Shown here piece by piece: positions 10,989-19,287 of a stretch of DNA of 64,000 nucleotides. The position numbers were made by a program, and so were the translations under genes. How positions within the stretch are numbered: position 1 is the first letter of the stretch; each line of letters opens with the position of its first letter. The notes under the pieces are model-generated. The model worked only from the letters and a program-made list of their open reading frames with translations. It was not told the DNA's origin and made no database searches. Source of the stretch: Lacticaseibacillus pabuli (GTDB taxonomy: Bacteria > Bacillota > Bacilli > Lactobacillales > Lactobacillaceae); assembly GCF_028736235.1 (NCBI RefSeq), contig NZ_CP117884.1, positions 2,108,001-2,172,000 on the forward strand. The letters run 5' to 3'.

Positions 10989-11466
10989 CCGCACTACCCC
11001 CTTCATAATCAACTAGGGCCGTGAACTGATCGCCGTGATAATGGGCAACCAGGTCCAAATGCACCCGCCCGCTCATCATCCGTGGCAATACCTCGGTCAA
11101 ATCCGGAATGACACCCTGGTTGTCACGGCTACACAGCCACAACGGGTCCAGCGCTGCGAGCAAGCCTTCGCGTGTCATCCGCGGCAACGCTAGCTCCTCG
11201 CCAACGCGCGCTGTATAGAGGTAAATATTGCCTTGGGATTGACCGTCAATCATCCAATTCATCACACCAAGCGCAGTGAACCGCAACTCTGGCAGACGCA
11301 CGCCGGATTCCTCAAAGGTCTCGCGGGCCGCGCCAGTCAGGTGACTCTCACCGGGCTCCACCTTGCCGCCAATCAGGTTCCAACGACCCTGGAATGGCAC
11401 CTTGCGCCGGTTAATGGCAACAATGCCCACCGGTGTAAGCAATGCGATTAAGGTGTAATCTCTCAT
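10981..11466 (-). CDS. Nudix hydrolase
   Basis: A 161-residue Nudix-fold pyrophosphohydrolase. The complete Nudix box is visible from G34 (GKVEPGESHLTGAARE, then TFEESGV), with the metal-binding REx2EE core at residues 48-53. Such proteins hydrolyse nucleoside diphosphates linked to another moiety; an oxidised-nucleotide (MutT-like) substrate is plausible but not shown. The ATG follows a run of G residues (GGGGGG) by 8 bases. It is cotranscribed with the DUF72 gene and probably with the TMEM175-type gene, 21 bases upstream. Confidence 0.9.
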   Translation of the reverse strand: MRDYTLIALLTPVGIVAINRRKVPFQGRWNLIGGKVEPGESHLTGAARETFEESGVRLPELRFTALGVMNWMIDGQSQGNIYLYTARVGEELALPRMTREGLLAALDPLWLCSRDNQGVIPDLTEVLPRMMSGRVHLDLVAHYHGDQFTALVDYEGGSADD

Positions 11467-11487
11467 GTCGAATCCCCCCCTACTGAT

Positions 11488-12075
11488 TTACTTTGTTTGC
11501 GCTAAATGCCGTTCAATGCGCCGGTCAGGAATAAACCAGGACGCGATGGTCAGCATGTCGATAATCAAGACAAGCGGTGGCCAGATAAAGGCGCCGGCGA
11601 TCCCGACAGAGTTGGCCAATACACTCCACGCCGCCTTGTTGCGGCTCTGCCGCAGCAGGAACGACTTTTCGTGTTGCTTGTGGTTGTCCCAAATCAGCGT
11701 CTGGGTCAGTAGCACCCAGGTCGAGTTAGCGAACAGATTCACGACACCATAAAATACAGCGGGTGCCAGTGCCGTTAACTTGTGTGTTCCCATCCACGCG
11801 GTCGCAAAGGGGTAAAAGGACATCGCCAGCAGGGCCAGCATATTGGCCCACAACACGGGCGCACTCACGTGGTTCACGACGGAAAACAGGTGGTGATGGT
11901 TCACCCAGTAAACGGCCAGCGTCAGGAACGACGCTAGGTAAATAATAAACTCATGCCGCAACTCCCATAACGCGCCAAATGACGCGCTGTGGGGTGCGTG
12001 AAATTCAAGAACCATGACTGTAATGATGATGGCAATGACGCCATCCGTAAACGCAACGAGTCGGTCTTCATTCAT
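11488..12075 (-). CDS. TMEM175-type (DUF1211) potassium channel
   Basis: A 195-residue membrane protein with about six hydrophobic helices. The N-terminal DRLVAFTDGVIAIIITVMVLE matches the signature of bacterial TMEM175 channels, which form tetrameric K+ channels without the TVGYG filter and use conserved hydrophobic residues in helix 1. The usual RxxxFSD motif reads RxxxFTD here, a conservative change. It ends 21 bases before the Nudix gene. ATG follows GGAGG. Family assignment is good; ion selectivity is taken from characterised homologues. Confidence 0.86.
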   Translation of the reverse strand: MNEDRLVAFTDGVIAIIITVMVLEFHAPHSASFGALWELRHEFIIYLASFLTLAVYWVNHHHLFSVVNHVSAPVLWANMLALLAMSFYPFATAWMGTHKLTALAPAVFYGVVNLFANSTWVLLTQTLIWDNHKQHEKSFLLRQSRNKAAWSVLANSVGIAGAFIWPPLVLIIDMLTIASWFIPDRRIERHLAQTK

Positions 12076-12093
12076 GGGCCTACCTCCGAAAAA

Positions 12094-13047
12094 TTACTTA
12101 CGTTCGCTGTAGCCAATGCCATATGCCGCGAGCACTTCGGACAATGGCTTTGCGTATAACTGCTGGAAATATTCAGGATTGGTTTCATCCGGATCCAGTT
12201 GGAGAACGAAGGCGCACTGGCCGTCGCTCTTGCCCAGCGCAGCGTAGGCCGTGGTGTTGGGCTTGTCACTCTGGTAAGGGCTGTCCTGCAGTAGGTACAG
12301 CTGGTTCAGGCTCAGCCGCAACTGACGGGATGAGAAGACTGGCGTGACGCAAATGAAGTTGGCAAAGTCGAGAGATGCGCCCATTGGTTGCAGGGCCTCA
12401 TTAAACTTCTTGAACACCTTCACAATGCCACTGCGGTAGCCGCGGGCGTCGGTGATGTCGGTCTCGTCAATCGTTTGCCAGAGTTCACTCGCAATGCCCA
12501 GGGCCGTTGGGTATTCGCTGTACCAAGCAGAAACCAAGTCGTTTTCTGGGCCGCCCAGAACGGTCAGACCGTCGAGTAAGGTCAGAATTCGTTGCAGCAG
12601 GTTACCATCGTCCTCGGTGGTCGTTTCAGGCGTGATATCCGCTTCAATCCCGGCCCGCACCATCTTCTTAACCTCGTCAGTCAGCAGGCCGCTTTCGTGT
12701 TGCCAACCCGCGACCATCGTGTGCACCACGCCAGCTTCCAAACCACCCGCAATGGCGCGCATCTGGTCATTAAACTCGGTTTCGGGTGCGTGAACTGCAG
12801 TGCCGGTAGTCGGGTAGTTCAGCTCCTGGAGCAAGATGTGCAGCAATTCGTGGCTGAGCGAGTAATCCACGTCGGTCGAATCAAGGATGTGAATGGTTCC
12901 CTTGCCACCAGGTTCAATGTTCGATTCTGCATTTTCGTTGCGGAGGATTCCGCTCTTTTTGTCGTCAATTTTGATTTTGAGCGGTTCGTTGAAGCCCTCG
13001 TTAACCTTATCGAGCAAGCTCTGAACTGCGGGGTTAAATTCTGTCAT
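12094..13047 (-). CDS. Putative HELLH zinc-binding protein (IpaB/EvcA-annotated type)
   Basis: A 317-residue soluble protein with no signal peptide or membrane segment. It resembles lactobacillar proteins usually labelled IpaB/EvcA family, a name without demonstrated function. The most telling feature is HELLH at residues 66-70, the HExxH signature of zinc metallopeptidases, preceded by a short beta-strand-like segment TIHILDSTDV. A possible third ligand could be among the acidic residues after residue 85 (APETEFNDQMRAI). The start at 13047 has GGAG 7 bases ahead and is preferred over the longer frame from 13071. Peptidase activity is inferred only from the motif. Confidence 0.65.
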   Translation of the reverse strand: MTEFNPAVQSLLDKVNEGFNEPLKIKIDDKKSGILRNENAESNIEPGGKGTIHILDSTDVDYSLSHELLHILLQELNYPTTGTAVHAPETEFNDQMRAIAGGLEAGVVHTMVAGWQHESGLLTDEVKKMVRAGIEADITPETTTEDDGNLLQRILTLLDGLTVLGGPENDLVSAWYSEYPTALGIASELWQTIDETDITDARGYRSGIVKVFKKFNEALQPMGASLDFANFICVTPVFSSRQLRLSLNQLYLLQDSPYQSDKPNTTAYAALGKSDGQCAFVLQLDPDETNPEYFQQLYAKPLSEVLAAYGIGYSERK

Positions 13048-13209
13048 AATTAATCTCCTATCTGCGTTCACCGCAACTATCTACTACCTATTGTAAACCA
13101 TTGCTCGCCGCCTGTCGCAATGTCAAAATCACACGGTCGTCCCCCTGTACCAAAGCCGGCCAAACGGTGCATAATAGTGGTAGTACCAAACTCGAAAGGA
13201 GCTGTTTTG

Positions 13210-13725
13210 ATGACGATGAAAATTGAAGTACCACTAGAAAATGGTGTCTTGCCTGACCGCTATGGGAAATACGCACCCGATGTCGACCGCTATGCAGGTG
13301 GCCCCGTAGTCAGCTTCCCGATTAGCATTGAAGGCGAGCCAACTGCGACCAAGTCCTTTGCACTAACCCTGGTTGACTACGATTCGATTCCCGTGGCAGG
13401 CTTCGCTTGGATTCACTGGGCAGTTGCGAACATTCCCGCTGACATGACCCGCTTGCCTGCCGACGCGTCCCGTATTTTTAAAGATGAGTTCGTGCAGGGT
13501 GTGAACTCCAATATTAGCCGCTACGTGGGCGCTACCGACCCCGAAGTGACGCACGGTTACACGGGGCCAACGCCGCCAGACAAGACGCACGATTACACCC
13601 TGACTATCTACGCGTTGGATGACAAGCTGGACCTCAAGCCCGGTTTCTACATGAACGAGCTGCGTCATAAGAGTGCCGGCCACGTGATTGATTCCGCCAG
13701 CATCGACTTGCCAAGCCGTGCCTAG
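13210..13725 (+). CDS. YbhB/YbcL-type PEBP (Raf-kinase-inhibitor-like) protein
   Basis: A 171-residue phosphatidylethanolamine-binding-protein fold of the bacterial YbhB/YbcL family. Recognisable segments are FALTLVDYDSIP (replacing the classical DPDAP loop), FAWIHWAVANIPAD (ligand-pocket HW motif) and the C-terminal YTLTIYALD strand. Physiological ligands of bacterial members are unknown. The start at 13210 follows AAAGGAG; the longer frame from 13120 has no ribosome-binding site. It is followed 29 bases later by the phosphoesterase gene, which may share its transcript. It diverges from the HELLH gene. Confidence 0.88.
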   Translation: MTMKIEVPLENGVLPDRYGKYAPDVDRYAGGPVVSFPISIEGEPTATKSFALTLVDYDSIPVAGFAWIHWAVANIPADMTRLPADASRIFKDEFVQGVNSNISRYVGATDPEVTHGYTGPTPPDKTHDYTLTIYALDDKLDLKPGFYMNELRHKSAGHVIDSASIDLPSRA

Positions 13726-13754
13726 TCTGCCGGATATAAAGGAGGTCTGCTGAA

Positions 13755-14594
13755 ATGGAAAATCGAACACGCCGGATTGCCCTACTCAGCGACCTGCACG
13801 GCAACTTAACGGCAACCAAAGCAGTTCTGGCCGATGCCAAAACGCGGAACATTACGGATTACGCCGTTCTCGGCGACCTGCTCATGCCAGGACCAGGGAC
13901 TCAGGATTTACTAGACCTATTGCACGACCTCAAGCCATTTGTTTGGTTAACGGGAAACTGGGAGCAACTGCTCTTTGCCGTTAACGAAGACCAGATTGAC
14001 CCCAAGCGGCCTAACAACGTGTACTTTGCCATCCTGGCAGATTACGTGATGCGGCGGCTGCGCCCTGGCCAGTTGCAAGAACTCCACGACAATCCGATTA
14101 GCACACAGCGCACGGTCAACGGCATCCACATTGGCTTTTCGCACAACGAACGCGACTTTGCGTCTGGCCACGATTTGTATCCCGACCGACAGCAGGAGAA
14201 TTTTGACCGCCTCTTTGCGCCGAATCAGGACATCGCCGTTTACGGCCACATCCACCAGGAGATGTTCCGCACCAGTAGCAAAGGACAGCTCATCATCAAC
14301 CCGGGTGCAGTTGGCCAGCCGTATAGTCCGTGGAACCCCATTTTCCGCGACCAGCGTGCCAGCTATGCCATCCTGCAGATTTCACCTGAGGGCTACACGG
14401 ATTTGGAATTCCACCACGTCGCGTATGACGTTGATGCCGAAATTCAGTTGGCGGCGGACTGCGACTTGCCTTACCTGCCCCTCTACCGACACTTGCGGCA
14501 CACGGGCAGAACCATCACCCACAACCAGCATTTGCTGGCAAAATTTAACGACGAGTGGGGCTACGATCAGGCCGTTCGCAAGCTACTCAAATAG
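13755..14594 (+). CDS. Calcineurin-like metallophosphoesterase with GNWE variant motif
   Basis: A 279-residue metallophosphoesterase. Motif I is DLHGN (D13, H15), motif II GDLLMPGPG (D41), and the late motifs are SHNERD, YGHIHQEMF and the INPGAVGQP strand. Motif III is unusual: the standard GNH[D/E] reads GNWE, so the catalytic histidine position (69) is tryptophan. In characterised enzymes that histidine protonates the leaving group, so the protein may be slow, specialised or binding-only. RBS AAAGGAGG precedes ATG. A strong terminator follows. Confidence 0.87.
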   Translation: MENRTRRIALLSDLHGNLTATKAVLADAKTRNITDYAVLGDLLMPGPGTQDLLDLLHDLKPFVWLTGNWEQLLFAVNEDQIDPKRPNNVYFAILADYVMRRLRPGQLQELHDNPISTQRTVNGIHIGFSHNERDFASGHDLYPDRQQENFDRLFAPNQDIAVYGHIHQEMFRTSSKGQLIINPGAVGQPYSPWNPIFRDQRASYAILQISPEGYTDLEFHHVAYDVDAEIQLAADCDLPYLPLYRHLRHTGRTITHNQHLLAKFNDEWGYDQAVRKLLK

Positions 14595-14622
14595 GCTTCA
14601 AATCAAAACTTATGCTTAAGAT

Positions 14623-14656
14623 GCGTCGTCCCGCAAATCGGGCGACGCGTTTTTTT
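14623..14656 (+). terminator. Terminator of PEBP-phosphoesterase unit
   Basis: A GC-rich stem (GCGTCG...CGACGC with a short bulge) ends in eight T residues directly after the phosphoesterase gene. Confidence 0.88.
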
Positions 14657-14713
14657 GCTACAATGGTGCCAGCAGGCGAGAAATCGTCTAGCTCGACGAT
14701 TTGGAGACGCAAT

Positions 14714-15691
14714 ATGAAAAAATTAATTAGCACACTACTCGCGGCTGGAGCCGCATTATTTGTCCTCGGTGGTCATCAGGTTCACGCGGACGACAGCTGG
14801 TCCAAGCCAGTCGTCACGTTAGGCACTTCCCTGACGTCGGATCAGCGTAACGGGACCATTAGCACGCTGACATCCAGCTTGAATGGTGGCCAATACGACA
14901 CCCTGACCGTGAACGGTGACACCTTGGTTAAGTACTTGAACCCCAGTGGTAGCAACTTCACCAGCACATCTGGCGTTTGGTCCAGTGCCATGGTTAACAA
15001 GACGGATGCGGGCGGCATTAACGTCCACATTCTGGACTATAACGGCGTAAACAACATCACGACGATTACCGCTGATCAATACCGGAACGCGGCGGTTACC
15101 GCCGGGGTCACCAACGCCGACATCTACATCACGAGTGCCATTAAGATTGATGGTTCCGGTGCCCTTGCCGGTGTCTACGCGGCCTTTGCACAAAATGGGC
15201 AGACGCTGAACAACAACCAGATTGCAGCGGCGCAGGATGAAGTGAACACCCTGTCTGGTATCACCCAAGCCAACAAGGGCAAGGATGGTTATACGGATAA
15301 GCAGCTGAACAACGCGGTGGCAGGTATGAAACAGGCCATGGCGTCTCAATCCAACAACGGCCAGCAAACGCTCTCCCAGAACCAGATTGGTAACATCGTG
15401 GACTCCCAGCTGAAGAACAACAACCTAGGCACGATTATCAACAACAACCAGCGCACGCAGATTGTGAACTTGCTGGTGAAGATTCAGAACTCTGGTGCGT
15501 TGAGCAAGTCCAGTTTCAAGGATCAGGCGGGCAAGCTAGCCAACTCGATTCAGGACTCGGCCAAGGGTATCTTCAGCAAGATTAAGACCGGCGTGAACTC
15601 AGAGGAAGGCCGCAACTTCTTCCAGAAAATCATGGACGCGATTGCCAGCTTCTTCAGCGGCATCGTGAACTGGATTTCGAACCTGTTCTAA
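14714..15691 (+). CDS. Secreted DUF1002 domain protein
   Basis: A 325-residue exported protein. A lysine start (MKKLI), hydrophobic core and predicted cleavage after VHA (about residue 26) form a Sec signal peptide. The mature part matches DUF1002 proteins common in Lactobacillales and Clostridia: TLGTSLTSDQRNGTISTL, the NAAVTAGVTNADIYITSA strand, and an asparagine/glutamine-rich helical C-terminal region ending in a hydrophobic IASFFSGIVNWISNLF helix that may anchor or associate with the membrane. Function is unknown. Start at 14714 follows GGAGA; the longer frame from 14555 would remove the signal peptide from the N-terminus. Terminators lie on both sides, so it is monocistronic. Confidence 0.87.
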   Translation: MKKLISTLLAAGAALFVLGGHQVHADDSWSKPVVTLGTSLTSDQRNGTISTLTSSLNGGQYDTLTVNGDTLVKYLNPSGSNFTSTSGVWSSAMVNKTDAGGINVHILDYNGVNNITTITADQYRNAAVTAGVTNADIYITSAIKIDGSGALAGVYAAFAQNGQTLNNNQIAAAQDEVNTLSGITQANKGKDGYTDKQLNNAVAGMKQAMASQSNNGQQTLSQNQIGNIVDSQLKNNNLGTIINNNQRTQIVNLLVKIQNSGALSKSSFKDQAGKLANSIQDSAKGIFSKIKTGVNSEEGRNFFQKIMDAIASFFSGIVNWISNLF

Positions 15692-15710
15692 ACATTAAGC
15701 TTTGGCAGTG

Positions 15711-15744
15711 ACTCCCCCAGTCGTTTGGCTGGGGGAGTTTTTTT
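15711..15744 (+). terminator. Terminator of the DUF1002 gene
   Basis: A perfect 10-bp stem ACTCCCCCAG/CTGGGGGAGT with an 8-base loop is followed by six further T residues. Confidence 0.92.
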
Positions 15745-15841
15745 GCCGTCTTGCCCACGGGGGGGTGGCGGTCTGGAAGCAGGTGAGTGCGCTCCGGGAG
15801 AAGGCGTAGCTTTTTTTATTCATCCCTTTCCTAGAGAGGAT

Positions 15842-16069
15842 GGCAGTGCGGCGGCGGGTTGGATGTGCGGAGGAAAATGGTGGTGGGCGTGTCGGTGATG
15901 TTGGTCCGCTTGCAGGCCTTACATCACGGGAAGTGGCGAGACTTAGGCGAACTTCCTAAGGCTTGCCACTTAGCGAGAATAATTTTTCAGTGTACTTCTG
16001 AGAAATTGTGAAGCGTCCCCACGCCCACCACCATTTTCCGGAGCACGTCCGACCCGCCGCCACACCGCC
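15842..16069 (+). repeat. Four-way-junction intergenic element, copy 3
   Basis: A 228-bp element on the plus strand between convergent genes. Outer arms 15842-15891 and 16020-16069 pair over 50 positions: 43 Watson-Crick pairs, 2 G-T wobbles, 2 A-C mismatches, and a 3x3 internal loop of GGA facing GGA, 20 bp from the junction. Hairpin A (15896-15928, 7 bp) opens its loop with TGGTCC, hairpin B (15931-15971) pairs 16 of 17 positions, and hairpin C (15981-16007) has a 10-bp stem. Junction strands are GGG, AGCGAGAAT and GTGAAGCGTCCC, identical or nearly so to copy 2. The 97 bases between the preceding terminator and this element show nothing recognisable. Confidence 0.87.
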
Positions 16070-16078
16070 CCTATACCG

Positions 16079-16113
16079 AAAAAAGGCACCGCGACCAACC
16101 GGCCACGGTGCCC
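16079..16113 (-). terminator. Terminator of the ppx-ppk-ppx operon
   Basis: On the minus strand a GGCACCG stem (arms 16112-16104 and 16093-16085) is followed by six T residues after the last ppx gene. Confidence 0.88.
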
Positions 16114-16126
16114 ATAATACATAATT

Positions 16127-17107
16127 TTAGTTCTTCATCGGGTTCTGTTCCTCACCCATTTCGGTGACGACATCCCCCATCAGCTCCTGTACCCCGTTCA
16201 AATGTTCAAACAAAGCACCCTCACGCAACCCGTTCTGCGAGAAGACAAGCCGGTCAGAATCAATGTAGCGCATCATCGTCACGACTGGAATCAGGCCAGC
16301 CACGATGATGTCCGCTCGATCCTTTGACAACCCAGGAATCGCCTTACGCTCTTCCAGGTTGGAATCAATCACCTCACGGAAAATCTTGTTAATCTCCGCC
16401 GTCTCCATCCGGAAGCCGTGGATTTCTTCAAAGTTCGTGAAGTGTTCCTTGCGCCGCTGAATCTTGGCCAGCGTACGGTTAGAGCCGCCCAGTGCAATCA
16501 TCGGCAGGTTCTGCGCCTTGCGCAACCACCAGATGCCGTTAAACATCCGGTTGATTGTGCTCATCAAATCGAACAGACCACCCGCGGACAAGGGATCCGT
16601 GTGCACATACTTTTCGGTCAGGTTAACGGAACCAACTGGGAGCGAAATCAGGTTCTGCAACTTGTGATTCTGCACCAAGATCAATTCGGTTGACGCACCA
16701 CCGGTATCCATCAAGAGCGCGTTTTGAATCGGCAACGTGTTGATGACACCCAGGTAGTCGAATTCGGCTTCTTTGGTACCGGGAATGACCTCGATATCAA
16801 CACCCGCCTCTTCCTTCACCCGCTTCAGGAACCGTTTCTGGTTACGTGCCTGGCGCGTTGCGGCAGTCGCGTATGCCTTCAAGGTGAGATCGGGCAACTG
16901 AGCAGCCTGGTCGTGGAAGTCTTTGAGTACCGCAATTGTCCGGTCCATCGCGGCGTCCTTTAAGATACGTTCGTCGCCCATATCCTCAGACAAGCGGACC
17001 ATCTGTTTCAATTTCAGAATGGGGGTGTAATCCCCTTCTGAATCGATTTTCCACGCGGACATGCGCGCAGAGTTACTGCCTAAATCTATGACTGCAAAAT
17101 GACTCAT
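16127..17107 (-). CDS. ppx: Exopolyphosphatase / Ppx-GppA phosphatase (short form)
   Basis: A 326-residue ASKHA-fold phosphatase. It opens with the phosphate-1 motif FAVIDLGSNSARM, and the phosphate-2 motif is MDTGGASTELILV near residue 145. It has only the core Ppx/GppA domains and lacks the C-terminal HD-like extension of its paralogue two genes upstream. Substrates in the family are inorganic polyphosphate or pppGpp; linkage to ppk favours polyphosphate. It starts 2 bases after the ppk stop, with its GAGGA site inside ppk. It is the last gene of the three-gene operon. Confidence 0.9.
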   Translation of the reverse strand: MSHFAVIDLGSNSARMSAWKIDSEGDYTPILKLKQMVRLSEDMGDERILKDAAMDRTIAVLKDFHDQAAQLPDLTLKAYATAATRQARNQKRFLKRVKEEAGVDIEVIPGTKEAEFDYLGVINTLPIQNALLMDTGGASTELILVQNHKLQNLISLPVGSVNLTEKYVHTDPLSAGGLFDLMSTINRMFNGIWWLRKAQNLPMIALGGSNRTLAKIQRRKEHFTNFEEIHGFRMETAEINKIFREVIDSNLEERKAIPGLSKDRADIIVAGLIPVVTMMRYIDSDRLVFSQNGLREGALFEHLNGVQELMGDVVTEMGEEQNPMKN

Positions 17108-17109
17108 TC

Positions 17110-19287
17110 TCAGTCCTCCTCATCTGGATCTTCTGGTGCGCGGAGCGGTGTGAAATGACCCGGACCGCTCTGCTGATGGTTTTTGGACAGGATTTCATCG
17201 TCGCCATAGTCAATCAGTTCTTCAGCCATGCGCTTCGCATTAGCCAAGAAGAACTCCTGTGCGTTCAGTGGTGTGCGGCCACGACGATCGACGTGTTCCC
17301 AGCTCGCATCGGGCTGGAGAATCCGTGTCTTGGCATTATCTTCCCACTGAATTTTGAAGATATTGATGATTTGTTTGCGAATATTGTCTTGCAAAATTGG
17401 GAACAAAATTTCCACACGCCGACTCAGGTTACGGGTCATCAGATCCGCAGAGCTCAAGAACAGTTGCTCGTCGCCGTCGTTGTAGAAGTAGTAAATCCGG
17501 CTGTGTTCCAAGAAACGGCCCACCAGGGAGTGCACCTCGATGTTGTCAGAAACGCCGGGAATGCCGACCTTCAAATTGCAAATCCCGCGAACAATCAGGT
17601 TAATCTTGACGCCGGCCGCACTGGCTTCGTAAAGTTTGCGAATCATGTGGGGGTCGGACAAAGAGTTCATCTTCATCTTGATTAACGCCTTGCGTCCAGC
17701 CTTGGCCGCTTCAATCTCATCATCAATGCGATCGCTCAAGAACTCGCGAATGTGCATTGGTGAAATGACCAGCTTATGGAAGTATGGGGGTTCGCTGAAA
17801 CCAGACAGCATGTTGAAGATGTTGCTGGCATCGGTCCCGATTTCTGGGTTGGCAGTGAACAGGCCCATGTCCGTGTAGAAGCGGGCGGTGACATCGTTGT
17901 AGTTCCCAGTCGCCATGTGCATGTAGCGGCGCATACCGTCTTCTTCGCGGCGAACAACCAGTGCCAACTTACAGTGCGTCTTCAGGCCAACCAGACCGTA
18001 GATAACGTGACAGCCGGCCTGCTCAAGTTCCTTGGCCCAGTGGACGTTGTTTTCTTCATCAAAACGCGCCTTCAGTTCAACCAGGACGGTAACTTGTTTG
18101 CCGTTGGTGGCAGCCTGCTTCAAGTACTGAATAATTGGTGACTTGCTGGACACACGGTACAGTGTCATCTTCACGGCCAGCACTTGTGGATCAATGGCGG
18201 CCTGGTGAATGAAGTCCACGACAGGTGAGAAGGAATCATACGGCAAGTTCAGGAACATATCCTGCTCACGGATGATGTCGAAGATGTTCTTTTGTTTGTA
18301 CATCTTTGGCAAGTATGGCGTTGCGTCAGGATAAAGCTCGCCGATCCGGTCACCAATGCCCTTAACCAGCTGTTTGAGGAAGGTCAGGTCAATCGGGCCG
18401 TTGATGGCATAGACGTTTTCGTCGTCCAACTTCATCTGCTTAACGAGGTACTTTTCCAGACTCTTGGTCATGCTTGCGTCGATTTCCAGACGCATTACGC
18501 GGCCACGTTCACGCTTCTTCAGCTGTTCCTGGATTTCGAGCATCAAGTTGTCGGCGTCTTCTTCGTCCACGTCCAGCCCCATGTCACGGGTGACCCGGAA
18601 CATTGCGGTTTCGCGGATGGATGCACCCACGAACAATTCGGCGATGAAGTGACGAATGATTTCTTCAATCAAGATGAAATCGAGGTTATTGCCCGGCAGA
18701 CGAACCACGCGTGGCACACCGCTAGGAACCTGCACGGTCGCAAAGGAGCGGTTCTTGCCCTTGCCCTCAGTATCACCGCGCTGCAAACGCACGGCGATAT
18801 TCAGGCTGTTGTTAGCCAGAAATGGGAATGGCCGCGACGCATCGACTGCTAGTGGTGTGAGAATCGGGTACAGCTCACGGTGGAAGTAGTCGTCGATGAA
18901 GTCCAGCTGCTCGTCGTTCAGTTCACCCGCTGTCAGCAAATGAACTTCCTTGGCGGCCAGCTGCGGAATCAGCGAACGCGTCAGAGTCCGGTACTGCTTG
19001 TCCACGAGTTCGTGCACGTCAGTACTGATGGCCTTGAGTTGCATCTCCGGGGTCATCCCCGCCGCATCAGCCTTGTCATAGCCAACCGTCACCATCTTGC
19101 GTAGTGAAGCCACGCGGACGTTGAAAAACTCATCAAGGTTGCTCTGGGTAATGGCGAGAAACTTCACCCGTTCAAGGAGTGGGTTGTGCTTATCGCGCGC
19201 TTCCTCTAGCACCCGATCATCGAATGCCACCCAGGACAGTTCCCGGTTTGTAAAGTATTTTGTGTTTGTATAAGTGCGCTTACTCAC
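17110..19287 (-). CDS. ppk1: Polyphosphate kinase 1
   Basis: PPK1 reversibly polymerises the gamma phosphate of ATP into polyphosphate. The 725-residue protein has the N-terminal YFTNRELSWVAFDDRVLEEA segment, the head domain, and two phospholipase-D-like C-terminal domains. The autophosphorylated histidine lies in GLKTHCKLALVVRRE, followed by the MATGNYND motif that binds ATP/Mg. Its ATG overlaps the stop of the upstream ppx by 4 bases, and a second ppx follows after 2 bases, so synthesis and degradation enzymes are coupled. Full length and all motifs are present. Confidence 0.96.
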   Translation of the reverse strand: MSKRTYTNTKYFTNRELSWVAFDDRVLEEARDKHNPLLERVKFLAITQSNLDEFFNVRVASLRKMVTVGYDKADAAGMTPEMQLKAISTDVHELVDKQYRTLTRSLIPQLAAKEVHLLTAGELNDEQLDFIDDYFHRELYPILTPLAVDASRPFPFLANNSLNIAVRLQRGDTEGKGKNRSFATVQVPSGVPRVVRLPGNNLDFILIEEIIRHFIAELFVGASIRETAMFRVTRDMGLDVDEEDADNLMLEIQEQLKKRERGRVMRLEIDASMTKSLEKYLVKQMKLDDENVYAINGPIDLTFLKQLVKGIGDRIGELYPDATPYLPKMYKQKNIFDIIREQDMFLNLPYDSFSPVVDFIHQAAIDPQVLAVKMTLYRVSSKSPIIQYLKQAATNGKQVTVLVELKARFDEENNVHWAKELEQAGCHVIYGLVGLKTHCKLALVVRREEDGMRRYMHMATGNYNDVTARFYTDMGLFTANPEIGTDASNIFNMLSGFSEPPYFHKLVISPMHIREFLSDRIDDEIEAAKAGRKALIKMKMNSLSDPHMIRKLYEASAAGVKINLIVRGICNLKVGIPGVSDNIEVHSLVGRFLEHSRIYYFYNDGDEQLFLSSADLMTRNLSRRVEILFPILQDNIRKQIINIFKIQWEDNAKTRILQPDASWEHVDRRGRTPLNAQEFFLANAKRMAEELIDYGDDEILSKNHQQSGPGHFTPLRAPEDPDEED

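Noticed and set aside
15842..16069. CRISPR array or simple REP palindrome as an explanation for the structured elements
   Set aside because: There are no short direct repeats with spacers, the copies are single and dispersed, and the three-hairpin junction with conserved unpaired strands is far more complex than a REP sequence.
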